In this document: positions 24,366-36,455 of the stretch, one piece after another
Layout: each line of letters starts with the position of its first letter
Position numbering within the stretch: position 1 is the first letter of the stretch
Origin: Beaufortia kweichowensis
Taxonomy: Eukaryota; Chordata; Actinopteri; Cypriniformes; Gastromyzontidae
Direction of reading: 5' to 3'
Assembly (NCBI GenBank): GCA_019155185.1
Contig: CM032809.1
Span: 12,636,295-12,700,294 of the forward strand
DNA length: 64,000 bases
Notes under the pieces: model-generated
Told to the model about the DNA's origin: nothing
Database searches by the model: none
The model's input: the letters and a program-made list of their open reading frames with translations, nothing else
Translations under genes and position numbers: made by a program

Positions 24366-25373
24366 TACTGCACTTAACATCTATCAAGACACTTACCATT
24401 TCAGACTGCATTTTTTTCTAAACTTTTTACTTTTTCTTGTATTTGGTTGAACATTTCTGAAAAATGTTTCATTTGCAAAATAAAATGACACTATGTGTGT
24501 TCTTAATAGTTTATGGGTATATTTTGGGTAATTACAGATTATCAAACAAATAAGTGATTTAGGTAAACTGTATTCCTGAATTAATGATCAGTTCTATAAA
24601 CGATGTTTATAAATTAGCTCTTCAATAATAATCTATAAATCAGAATTTAATAAAAAAATTACCTGAATACATTTTATGTTGCTTTGGATAAAAGCATTTA
24701 CATAAACATAAAAAACACATATTTCTATTTAGACATAAAAAATTGTGAGAAAGTCAGAAAGTGTTGATTTAAATAACATTTATTGACCGACAGTTTCTAG
24801 TAGTCAGTATGCATACAGATACAGGCTTCAGTAAAAATTATTTTGTTTTAGTTTTACTTCTTTTTCTTGCATAACTGTATGCACATCAAATGGTCAGTTC
24901 TGCAACATACAAACCACAAAAGTTTCATTACATTATTTCATTACATTAATAGATTATCAAATACTGCACATAAAAACCCTTTTTTCTTTTTTCATTTCAA
25001 CATTTTGTCATGCCACTGACAAAGTTGTAATCAACCACTAATGCCATTAATAAACCTGGACGACTATGGTCCAGGGCTTCAGATCGTGTTAAACTGAGAT
25101 TAAAACAGGAGAGATTTATGGAACACGTTAAATGCACCCAGTGCTAACTGAAGGTTTAAAGTCTGAGATACAATTCTCAGAAAAGTAAAATAAATCTCTG
25201 CAATGAAAGAGCGTGTCTCAACAGTGTGTGGTGCTGGTAATCATGTCATGAATAATATAAACGACTCATTAATGGAGACAACAAAAGACATATAATTTGT
25301 TAACAGTTTTGCTACATGGTACAGGCTGTGAATGATCTTCTTTTATATTGTAAAATAAATACATTTGACATGA

Positions 25374-26505
25374 TGTCACGGAGACGCCAGGCTCTGTCGT
25401 CACGGCAACACATCGCTCACAATCACCGGAATTCTAATCACCTGCACTTCATCACCAGCCCTCATCAACGTGCACATATAAAGCAGCACTCACTATTCTG
25501 TCTTTGTCTGGTCTCACATGTAGAACTCGGACTAATACTTATCTGTGAAAGGCTTACAGAAATGTGTGTGTGTGTCGTCCAATGGTTCCAAGCAGGGGCG
25601 TAGCAAGCGTTTCAAAAGTGCGGGGGATGGATGTGGTTTGTTTGTTAACAATAAAAACGATGAATACAATGACAGAAGGGTACAAAAGGTATAACATACA
25701 AGATATAAAAAGCTTCCCATTTAAATGAGTGATACTAGAAAAGTATAAAAACACACTCGGAACACACAGAAAATAAGTCAAAACTCTGTTGTGAAAATAC
25801 ACAACAGTTAGACTTGCTAAAGAATCAGAATCAGAAATACTTTAATAATCCCAGGGGGAAATTATTTTTGTTACAAACTCCAGATATACAAACAACATAT
25901 ATTAAGAACAAAACATAAACAGAACATCTTCCCAAACACATATCAAGCTTATTTAAACCTCGAAAGCATAAACACTCATTCAAAGTACCTGGAAAAGGAA
26001 GATGTAAATAACCATAACCATAAGTTCCCGCCTCCTCAGCACGAGCTGACCGATAAATCTAACACACCAAGAGAGGCGGGACTTAAGGCAGAACAGCCAA
26101 TCATCAGCCGGTCACACTCAAAGCCGGTGTCATGTTTGAGAGGGAGGGGAGAGGAGGCAGACACAGAGCGGCCAGAGAAACGGAGGAGCGACTGCTGTAA
26201 GGCGTTTGTGCAAAACTGCGGAAAAACTGCAGAAAAAGTGTGGGTGTTGAACCCTCTCACTGGGAAAAGTGTGGATGTTAAAACACCCACATCCCCCACG
26301 GGTGCGACGCCCCTGGTTCCAAGTCTTCATCGTCTTCAGTGTTGTGCGTGTCATCCTCCTCACCATCTCTACTCACCGGACACTTCAACCACCACCTACG
26401 ATCTCCTACATCCACAAGGACAGTAACCATTCATACTCTGTTAATATCATCTGTCGAAGTGTAAATAAACCATCTGTTTGAAAACTTACCATCTCCCTCT
26501 AAATA
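25374..26505 (+). mobile_element. Outer repeat ('tgtcacggagacgcc' element) interrupted by a hAT-like insert
   Basis: The unit begins near tgtcacggagacgccaggct and ends near 'aaataaaccatctgtttgaa'. It sits in sequence otherwise homologous to the copy B flank and has the look of a promoter-to-polyA unit typical of a retroposed or non-autonomous element. It is split at 25,593-26,315. Its exact ends were not resolved, and the family is unknown to me. Confidence 0.5.
25593..26315. mobile_element. hAT-like non-autonomous element, 8-bp target duplication GTTCCAAG
   Basis: The ends caggggcgtagcaag and the complement of gtgcgacgcccctg (caggggcgtcgcac) form the terminal inverted repeat. GTTCCAAG flanks both sides (25585-25592 and 26316-26323). 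An 8-bp duplication with CAGGGGCG ends is diagnostic of the hAT superfamily. The 723 bp contain no transposase. Confidence 0.88.
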
Positions 26506-27404
26506 CTTGTTCTCACAATGCACATCATTTTACGGACTTCACAAAGTTCAATCCAATTAACTAATCACTTTTTATAAAAAATGGGCATGCATTGAGCCTG
26601 ACTAAATAACCAATATTATGTTTTTACCAAAAGAAAGAGTATTCAGGTCAAATGTAATTTAAATTGATTAAATTAGATATCAGAATTGGGATTTTTCATT
26701 TCATCTTTAAAAGATCAAATTATTTTAAGACTTTCAATAATCTCTCATACTGTAATTAAGGCCCAAATCTCTCAGTATAATCTCTCATACTGTTGCCCAA
26801 ATAAGAAAATACGAAACAGAATTCAGCGTTTAACTGTTTACTAATAGAGTACTCTCTAAAATAATTCATTAAAAAAATAAGATTTTTTTTAAGAAGTTGA
26901 ATAGCAACAAATGTGACAAAACAGGCTTTATATCAGAAAGGTTTATAAGGGCCCAAGTAAGTGTGAAATTCCTTTTAAAAATGAAAGCAATCTTTTCCAG
27001 ATCATTTACATACCTGACAAGCTAAAATCCATAAAACAAATATGCACTAATAGAATGACAAAAATCATGCCCAATTTACACACCAGTTTTAACAGCAAAC
27101 TATCTGTATATTGGGGGGGATTATTCCCCAGTCAGGCTGGAGTCACTTGATCATTTTATTTTAAAATTTAGTTTTCACACATTTATGTGTTCCTTGATAT
27201 TTAAGGAAAAATGTAAATAAAATAACTCGAATAATTTGTAATTAAACAAAATATACTCATAAACTCTTTAGAACACACATCGTTTTACTTTATTTTGGAA
27301 ATGAAACCTTTTCACACATGTTTAACCACATACAAATCAGTAAAACGTTTAAGAAAATATCCAGTTTCAAATGTTAAGTGTCTTAATAGATGTTAAGTGC
27401 AGTA

Positions 27405-28468
27405 TTACATGTAGACTACAGAATCAGAAGAGAATTGTCTGATGTTTTCAAAAGCTGGACAGTTATAGGATAGTTCAGAAGGAGAGTATATTCTTTTAGA
27501 GGGATGATTGATAGAACTGCATCTCTCATTCATCTGATCCAGCGAATAAGATGGAAAAGAAAAGTGTGAATATGATCTTCTTAAATCGGCACATTCAATT
27601 TGATCGGAGTAGTCCCATGTCTTCCTCTTGCAGGCCAAACCGCTGTCTGTACTTGCTATGGCCGGACATTCATTTGTGAAGTTCCTCGGGAAATAGACAG
27701 GACTCGTGGGGGCGCTGCTGTCCCGCTGCAGAATTGACTCAATGGAGAATGAGCTGATGAACTTCTTTTCTGCCTTAGTGTCATTGCTGTTCTTTACAAC
27801 TGTTTTCTTTGAAGAAGAAGTTTCTGTGTTTTCATAAAGTTCAGGGAAGATATCACGCATACCACTGAAGTGTCTTCGCAGCATCTTTGGTGTAATTTTA
27901 CTCTTATCCAGTTTCCAAAAATTGCGTCTTGCGTTTGAACATTCTGGATTTATAGGCACCTGTACATTTAAAATGAGAACATTAGTATGAAAGTAATAAT
28001 AATAATAATAACATATTATTATTATTATATTTTAATAATAAATAGTACCTTTACAAAGCAGCCGTTTATTGATAAACAGACTCTGATGTTATTTTCAAGG
28101 CCCTTTTTATCTCCATCCACAAACGTCCCAATCGCATTCATTAACTGATGGCAAAAAACATTACTTGGTTAACATAAACATTTTTTCAGAAGATTTAGGT
28201 AATTGTTTACAATAATAAAATAGCAAGTATTGTTTACTACCAAAATGTATTGTTTGCCAAGCAACCACAGTTATTTTACCATTTTTCACCAATAAATTTT
28301 CACTAATAATAATTTTGCTAATAAATGTAAACATACCTCGCAAAACGTTACTCTTTTCTCAGGAGTGTTTTGAATGACATAGGCGATCAGACCCAGGTAG
28401 GTCATTTTCTGTTTCAAGTATCTCTTGTATTTTCTTCGGACAATCATGTCGCTGTGTTGTTTCTGCAT
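27405..28468 (-). CDS. Divergent FoxH1-like forkhead protein, copy E
   Basis: Minus-strand exons 28468-28337, 28144-28049 and 27959-27405 give 260 aa, all with GT-AG junctions. Exon 1 is identical to the other copies. Exon 2 reads LMNAIGTFVDGDKKG followed by LENNIRVCLSINGCFVK, a mixture of A/B-type (NNIRV) and C-type (SINGC) residues. Exon 3 starts VPINPEC as in D, has NECPAIAS as in B, SPSEL as in A, one private change (DLRRSYS), FSIESIL, and the SDSVVYM tail. The mosaic suggests conversion between copies. A polyA signal lies at 27294-27289. Its divergent partner is missing: homology stops at the TA repeat near 28,726. Confidence 0.8.
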
Positions 28469-28625
28469 CTCTGCTGATGTCCTGAAGTCAACTCTGAGTG
28501 ATGAGTGAATGTCCTCTGGTTTGTTGGTCTATATATGAAGCACATCGTTGATAGTTGACGTACATTTGTCATTATTGACCTTTTTGCATAATTGATGGAG
28601 GTGTGAACATGAGGGCGGGCATGTC
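28469..28625 (-). promoter_or_regulatory. Promoter and 5' UTR of copy E
   Basis: The TATA box (complement of tatatat, 28530-28536) is conserved. The palindrome found in A-D (gtcattaatgac) is damaged here to gtcattattgac, and several neighbouring bases differ ('gacgtacatttg'), so E may be expressed differently. Confidence 0.6.
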
Positions 28626-28723
28626 TTGAGAACAGTTTGCAAAAGATGTGATTAAGGTAGCAAAGTTACATTAACCTGCATAAAATAAATATTTAGTAAG
28701 TAAGAAAATTTTTGCATGTTGCC

Positions 28724-28725
<2 letters not shown>

Positions 28726-28821
<96 letters not shown>
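28726..28821. repeat. (TA)n microsatellite bounding the forkhead cluster
   Basis: About 96 bp of uninterrupted TA begins right after 'gttgccatta', exactly where homology to the other upstream regions ends. It is the right boundary of the duplicated cluster. Confidence 0.95.
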
Positions 28822-28822
<1 letters not shown>

Positions 28823-28939
28823 TTACTTAACTTATCAATACACTATCAATGATACTGTATCAATTTGATACATTTTACTGATAACATGAGCAAAATGTTG
28901 TTGCTATAGTAACAATAACATTAATCTGATAAATGCAGA

Positions 28940-29035
28940 ATACAAATGCTTAATTGTAAAGCTGCTTTGATACAATGTCCTTTGTGAAAAGCGCTATACA
29001 AATAAAATTGAATTGAATTGAATTGAATAAAGACG
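28940..29035 (-). repeat. Teleost dispersed repeat ('gcgctatacaaataaaattgaattg')
   Basis: The motif gaaaagcgctatacaaataa plus a (attga)n tail matches, in inverse orientation, elements at 32,187-32,265 and 57,415-57,480, and in the same orientation 58,975-59,045. It is a common fish repeat family with no coding capacity. Confidence 0.65.
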
Positions 29036-30480
29036 TAAATAGCCAAAATAACTGATCTGTTTATTTAAACACACGGTGGGATACTGTATAACAGATAAAT
29101 ATGTCGATATTTACTTTATTTATAGCATATAAACGTTAATTATTTTAGTCACAGTCTTAAACTCGTTGTCTCTGCTCAAGGAAAAATTGTGTTGTGGCAG
29201 CGGCTTTGTGGCTTAATCACAAAGCATTTTTTCTGTTAACAAAGACGTGGGCCAGTTTGATTCAATCTGGATCAAAACTGTAAACACTCAACATTCCAAT
29301 GGTCATAGTCGTGAGAGCTATTCACACACTGAGTTCACATGCAAATGAAATACTTTATAAGTGGTAACGAGTCCATTAAGAAGACTCATTCACCACCTCA
29401 ATAATCGTTACAAATCAATTAACAAAGTTTCATATGAATGTGCATGTGTTATACAAAATATAGCCTATATATAAAGCTAGTAAAAGGTTATACGTGCTAA
29501 AAATTCTGACTAATCTGTAATTTGCATTCATGTACATTTTATTAATGTACAGACATGAATATAACCATCAAATAATTTTAAATAGCAGTAATATTATAAC
29601 CAATAACAAGAATAATCATTTTATTATCAGCTTTAATTATCGGCTGATAAACATTGTATTATGTTCGTTTTTAAATGTATCTTTACCTTAACTAATTCTG
29701 TTGCATTAAGTAATGTCTAATGAACAGTTAAACACATAACACATACGTTTAAAAATGTCTGCGTAAAATATAAAATCTGCGTCAAAGATTTGAAATCCCG
29801 CTTTTAGTTTCAACCTGCCCCTCAATGGCTCTATCGTCATGTGGCGGTCGTTGACGCAAAGTGAGATTGTGGGAGGAGCAAATCATCAAGAACGTGCTAG
29901 GGGTTCGATTCATTTTACAGAATCGATTCATTTGAACTGCTCACATTAAAGAGTCATTTTATACACCCAGTGCAGGGGCTTTCCCAGAGCTTGTTTCAGT
30001 ATTTTGATTAGATAAATAGGTCGCTGTATAATACACTATTTAAATAATATAAAAATAATACACTACTTTATAAACTACCCATTTTGTATTATATTCTACG
30101 TGCACTGGAAGTTACTTTGATTCTACTATTGTAGCATTTTCGGTGTATTTGTATTAAATTTAATTGAAACGTCTTCAACAATAGTTCATTGCCTTTATTT
30201 TACTTAGTATAATGGAACTAAATAAAAGTGTGCAAACATTTTATATATGATTGTTCATGAACGGGTCAAACCAATAAGCATTAAAAACTATGAACGATAT
30301 AGAAACTAATATTTAAAATATTTATTATTTTAAATGATTTTAGGCTGATTTTAGGTTTTTATAACATTCTATTTATATAATGACTCACCTAACTCGTCGT
30401 CACTGTTTCGGTAAGCAGGGACGAGTTTATTTGACTTAATGATTTGGACATGCGAATCGATTCGCTTGATTCATCGAGAG

Positions 30481-30582
30481 GAACACGCTGAACAGAATTG
30501 ATTCTCTCGTGATTCGGACATCACTACGATCGCATGGCGAGGCAGAGACATTGTACATTATTTGTGGGAACATTTCGGTAAG
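30481..30582 (+). other. ptp4a3: Possible noncoding first exon of ptp4a3
   Basis: A relatively CpG-containing stretch (cgtgattcgg, ctacgatcgcatggcgagg) ends at a strong splice donor, gtaagt (after 'aacatttcg', about 30,582). PTP4A genes are known to have distant noncoding first exons, and the acceptor at 42,990 needs an upstream donor. The link is inference; the 5' limit is arbitrary. Confidence 0.3.
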
Positions 30583-32186
30583 TAAAATGAACGCGTAATG
30601 TTTCTGTGTCATGATTAATGTGTATAGATGTCAAAAACTGATCAAATACATTTAATGGAGGACAAACGAACCGTGTCTGATAAGCATTTCAGCGGATTTT
30701 TTGGTTGAGGGTGTTGCCCAAACCGGCTTTTTGTCAGAAATCATGGTTTGACAGTGTCATTAGTGTAGTTTTGGTTTATTTTCAATTATTTAAATGGGTT
30801 GTTAGGTATATTTTGCATTGAGAGCTGTCTTTGTTGTGAACGTGTTTAACATAACGTTTTGTGGGTTACGTCCAGGCAAATGTCCGGAGGGAGCAGGTTT
30901 AACTAAATGTTATGGGTTTTAGTCTAAATACAAGGACAGTAAGTGGTTTTTTATCAAAGTGACGTCAAACGGTGTTGTATTTTAATAGTGTGGTTAAAAC
31001 AATTTAGGGTGGCATCTTGTCATTTTTCCTGTCCACGTCTCTGGTGTCGTAATGTAGGTCTGTCTGAAGTAGGCTAAACATTTTAAACATCCGTTAGATA
31101 TTTCTGCCATTCTATTCTCTATGTATTTTATCACAGTTGTATAAGTAATATACTTTTGTAGTCTTTACTAGTCATGGAGAGCACCGTTGCGTTAATATCT
31201 AGTTAGCACACCACCATAAGAAACCTGTGTAACTCGCATAGCTAAATCACATCATGGATGCGTATTTTTAGTCAGGATTTGTGCCAGTTATGTAAGTATT
31301 TTGTTTTATATGGATGAAAAAAAAAGATTAGCCTATTTCTTCAGTTTTTGGTGGCGTATTTGTAGACAATGCCAAAACTGAGCGTTTGTGTTGTTGGGTA
31401 AAGCTGGCATGATTCCTTGAACGTAAGCCACCCATTGTAAGACCATTCACTATTGAGACTGCAACTTTAGACAAATTCAGTCATTGTCATGTTAGTGTTG
31501 CGTTGTGTGATGGGGCTTACTTTAAATTGATGTAATTAAATGCATAACATCATAACATCTCATAGTGTTTATACATAAGTGACAAAATTGTGCAGCATGT
31601 TGATGAGAGGTGGGAAGTTTTACCTAGCGAACGATAAAACAGGCATCAAATCTTAAAGAAAAAGGGAGACTTTAGCCATATCTGGGGACAAGAATATCAT
31701 AGAGACTTTGAGGTAGGCTCTTTACTTTGGACCAGTAAAAACCCACCTGGAAACCACCAAAAAAACAACAGCAACCACAATAGGATTTTGATTTTTTTCT
31801 GAAATGTAAAATATAGTTCATTAAATTGGTAAACAAATATTTGGGCCAGCTATTTTATTTATACCTGTATCTATTCACATGGCTGCATTTTTGTTTAAAG
31901 ACTTTGTTGTCAAATGTATTCTTTACCAGATGCCGTGAGGGATGGAAGTTGCATGATTTTGTATTGGTTTGTACCAGGATGGCGATCGTTCACAATATGT
32001 TATTTTACAGATTTCCAAAGGACAAAGTAAACATACATTTTTTTAAATTAGAAGCCACATAAGACCTTATTTAAAGATAAGAATAGTTCTTTTTCCATCT
32101 ACATTATGTTTTAGATATTAGCCTGTTGCTAATCGCTATTTTCTAATGTTGTACTTTAATGTATACTAATGTTTACCTTAAAACTC

Positions 32187-32265
32187 AGTTCAATTCAGGT
32201 TTATTTGTATAGCGCTTTTACAATGTTGCATTGTTTCAAAGCAACTTTACAGAGAAAAAAACAAC
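32187..32265 (+). repeat. Teleost dispersed repeat ('tttatttgtatagcgctttt')
   Basis: The motif tttatttgtatagcgctttt followed by a 'ttgtttcaaagcaactttacag' tail belongs to the same family as 28,940 and 57,415. It lies within the probable ptp4a3 intron 1. Confidence 0.65.
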
Positions 32266-34881
32266 ATACCCTAAAATACATATATCACCAGTTTGTATAG
32301 ATTGCAAAGAGTGTGGTCCAAACATTGTTCATTTGAACAGTCCATGTTCTCTGAAGTTCTTATATGAAAGTTTATGAAATGATATTCTCTGTGTTTTGAC
32401 GGCTGAACGACCGGCACCCCAGTACAAAACAATACAGTGTTATGTAACGCTTTGGACGTTTTGGAATCATTATGGCAGCAGACTGAATAAGGGTATGGCT
32501 GCTGATAGCATAAAGGCAAATCTATTCATACAGAAAACACATCTTTTGACAAATCAGATATTTCTTCAGAGGTATCACGTGTATGCTGCAAGCATGTGAG
32601 AGAAATACGGTAGTATTTTTGTCTGCTTTGCACATGATGTTTTTCATCCACTAAAAAGATAGCATCTCCACAGCGAATCTCTTTTGTGGTAAGAGAAAGA
32701 CCAGCAAATTCTCAGGACCAAGAATTCTGTAGAGCTTTCCCCAAGAGGGTCCCAAGCCTCAAATAAATACTTCCACATGACCTTCAGTCCTTGTGCCAGA
32801 AAGAGCCGTTTCTGCAATCTCAGTGACGTTCAGGATTTCTTGAGATGTCAGCCGACTGCTCTTTTTGCAGTGCGGTTTTAGCTATATGGGGCTCCCCTTC
32901 TGTTCAGTTTCTTGGGAATTTACTTGCCCTGGGCTGTCGTCTATAAAACCTGACCGCAAAGTTATGGTGTACCAGGGAAATTCTGATATAATTCGCCAAA
33001 CTTGACAACAACAACAGGCAACTTATATCATAAAATACAGTCACACTGAGCTCCCAGGGTGGCTCTAAGCAATGGCAAGGGTCACAGAGCTCTTTAAACC
33101 TTGGAACTAATCATATCCGACAATCTTTGTGTATTCTCTCTAGGTCTGGGTCTTGGATAGTTTCCAGTCCCAGCAGAATGAAAATAAATAAACACTCGTA
33201 TCTGTGGCTTTGAAGTCAGTGCCAACGTTGATGAGTATCAGTCAGCACTTGACCCATACCAGTTTTGGGTCACGTCATTATCTGTTTGATAAACAGTTGT
33301 TAGCCACACACAGTGTGCCAGGATGTATGCCAGGTGAAATAGGATTATTTGTAATCCAGTAAACGCTGACTGGATATGACTAAGTTTGTTCTTTATTATG
33401 GAAATTTCATTAGTAAAACTTTATCACAGTGCTCCATTTATCATTGTATATTTTCTTTTGCATGGGTTTAAAACATGAAATGTCTAACATGTGGGAGGCT
33501 TAATGTGCATTATAACATATGTTGTAGTCACATAAGACTTCTTAGTTACTGTATGCTGAAAATGTCAGTTTTCGTGTGTGGTGACTGGCTGAAGCTGATG
33601 TTTCTGATGCTCATGAAGAGAATGAAAACTGTCTTAACTTTCTGATGCAAGTGTTTTTGGAGGTGTACATGAGCTCAGCCTGCACAGATGTATTAAACTG
33701 GGGCCACGTAGCATCGTCTTGTGGAAGCTAACACACCCATCAACAGACAGAAAAATCATATGCATAAACTAGTTTGTGCAAAACTCTCCACAACAAATGC
33801 TCAAGTGAAGTGTTGCTTTGAAATTGTAGTTGTCAGTGGGAATGATGGGATAAGTCTATAGGAATTTTAAGCCTGTTTTTAGGTCTGCCAGGCAAAAATC
33901 CTCCAGGACTTGAAGTCGGTTATTAGTTTTAGACTTGATATTTGAGAGCATAAGCAATTTAAGTTAAAATGTTAAGTAATATTTTGTTGTTGTTTAAATC
34001 ATATTAGTTTACACCATTAACATAATTAATGTCTGTAGTAAAGTGTGCCTAAAATCATTTGTCAGTTTCTTTTCTAGACGTAAGAACATCTGATGCTTTT
34101 TATGTAGCAAACATTTTAAACTGTTAACTCTCAAACATGCAGCTGGCAGCAACATCTCAGCTGTTGCCAAGTAAACATAACTTTGGTTTTGCTTTACGCA
34201 TCAGGGGATTTATTAAGCCGCGTGCTCTTGAGCTCCTACTGATGTACTCTTGTGTTAGAAGTGTTTAGAGTTGCTCGGACAACTCATCGCCTATGTTAGT
34301 TGTGTGGTGCTTGAAAAAGAGAACTAAAAGTCTTTGTGACTTGAGGCACACTTCAGTGTTTCCTACAGGATTTCGTAGCCCCCTCCCATAAGAACGTCCC
34401 ATAAAAACAATAGCTAGTAAAACACAGTTTCCAGTATTTTTTCTCATGTATCACAAAAATGTGTTTTTTCACAAATCAAATTAGTTGCGCAAGGAAAATT
34501 TATTCAATTGATCAGTCTTTTTGCCATCCTAAATGCAATGTTCCATATGTAACTTTGTAACCAAGATGACAATTCTCATGTTACTTTGTCTTGCATCAAA
34601 TGTGTCGTAATACAGATGCCTCAGGAGGCCCTCGCTGTGGTTCAGGCTTGTTAGGGTGATGAGATGAAGAGTTTATTAATAGTGTATTATGTAAAGATGA
34701 ATCGTTGTGGACTTCGGTTTATTTCCCATCAGTAGTCTGGACTGCCAAGACATCAATGCTCCACTCTCTCTTGTGTCCGATCGTCATTAATATTTTAGTA
34801 TCAGTGTTAATGGGGGAAGAAATGGACCTCAGTTCAAGCTGTAGTTTGGCATCAAAGCCAGACGTATTAGCTGATGTAGAT

Positions 34882-35208
34882 TAGGGGTGGGAATCTTTAG
34901 GTACTACGCGATCCGATTCCGATTCTGGGACTCACGATCCGATTCCAAAACGATTCTTCATATAATTTTTTGCAAATATGATAAATTTGCATTTTAAATA
35001 AATAAAGAGTTTTTATGCTTTTTGTTTATAGTTAGAATCTCTTTGACAGTATTCCCATCTTGAAGTTTAATTTTATTGCTTTTATTTTAACAAAGTTATA
35101 TTCAGGATGAACAAGTTCTGACATAGAATCGATTCTGAATCTTTGAGAATCGATTCAGAATCGTTAGAGAAAGAATCCCGATGCATCGATTTTTTTCTCC
35201 CACCCCTA
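34882..35208. mobile_element. hAT-like non-autonomous element, 8-bp target duplication ATGTAGAT
   Basis: The ends taggggtggg and cccacccctta-type (cccaccccta) are inverse complements, with ATGTAGAT on both sides (34874-34881 and 35209-35216). The 327-bp interior is rich in gaatcgattc-type palindromes and has no ORF. The 8-bp duplication supports hAT. Confidence 0.88.
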
Positions 35209-35819
35209 ATGTAGATATTACACAGAGCAGAAATATTGGATAAAAAATTGTAAAGCCAATCTTTAGTTGTGACTCGTGGGAGGTTAAGGTAGTTCATAAT
35301 ATTCAATAGCATTGATTCTTTTAAAGATGTTTAATGATATCACAACATGATACAATATAAATTGTGATGCATCATCATGTGGTATGATTAATGTAGCTTA
35401 AGTGGGTGATATAATGTTTATACAAAATGTGATTTATAATCTCCTTATTTGAAAAACCTGTGATGTTAGCAGGAAGTTACACAACAGTGAATGTGTCAGG
35501 GGTCTATGATGATGTCCTGCATTCATTACATTTAAAAGGCTGGGAAAGCAATCACTCGACACAGATGGATCTACCTCAGTATTGTTGTAGTGCTGTTTGA
35601 CAGTGGGTTTTTGTTCTCATCCCATGAAGTGGTTATAATAGAAATGCTTTTAATTAATCCAGTGGAGGGCCATGGGTGGCTGCCCGAGTATTCTGTGACG
35701 CAAGTCTGGGATTTAATCATGAGAAGACGGGGAAAAGAGGAAAATCACACCTTACTTTTTGTGTGTTTAATCTAAGAGCTGTTCACAAATCTTGATAAAA
35801 GATTGAATTTTTAGATTTT

Positions 35820-36455
35820 ACAGCGGTGGGGGGCTGTTACAGACGCCAGTTTATTTGATTCGATTCTTATTTATATGCTTTTGATTTGATTAGATTCCGA
35901 TTCAATATCAATTAATTGTCATTATTTCCACAGAAGTGTTAGTTTTGCAGACATATTTAAATATGCTGGTAACTAAAACCCTCCTACTTTCCGCTGTATT
36001 ACTGAAATACACATTTACATTAACAACAGGCTCACACAATTGGTTAATTACTTTTGACTTTTCCTTTCCAGTTATAATAAACATTATAACAATAACAAGT
36101 CAAGACGTCTTAAATATGCACATACAATGCACATTTCTGTAAACAGAAAACATTGTAAATGTGCAACATTAATAACCTTGAAACATGTTTAAGTAATTAG
36201 TCCTATCATGTGTAATTCATAAAAGGCCCATAAAGCCTTTATCTGGACACTGTCTAAACAAAACTGTTCATATAACGAACAGCATTTTTGATGAATTTTT
36301 AATTGACAAATTTTTAAGTGGAGCAACTCGAAAGATTGTGACATCTTCAGGACGAGAGGCGAAGTAAGTTAAGTTACAGATTACGCACGTTAAAAATCGA
36401 TTCAGGATTTCCCAAATCAATATTGTTTCGTTCAACAATTACCCAGCCCTAGTAA
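35820..36455. repeat. Degenerate DNA-transposon-like repeat
   Basis: The left part (gtggggggctgttacagacg, 'gattcgattcttattt') and right end (aatcgattcaggatttccca ... acccagccctag) resemble the gaatcga-rich hAT-like element at 34,882, with a CCCAGCCCTAG terminus. The left terminus is not recognisable and no target duplication was found. Confidence 0.35.

Larger units (their letters stand above)
24366..27404. other. Convergent D/E intergenic region with nested transposons
   Basis: A direct duplicate of 18,791-20,799. Shared anchors include 'gcagatacaggcttcag' (24,823), 'aatgaaagcaatcttttcc' (26,979) and 'caggctggagtcac' (27,133). It is interrupted at about 25,373-26,505 by a repeat carrying a hAT-like element. 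Part of the ancestral flank next to the insertion is missing. No coding sequence is seen. Confidence 0.65.

Noticed and set aside
26036..26481. Overlapping open frames in the D/E spacer
   Set aside because: They lie within and across the hAT-like element and its host repeat; no transposase or other domain is visible.
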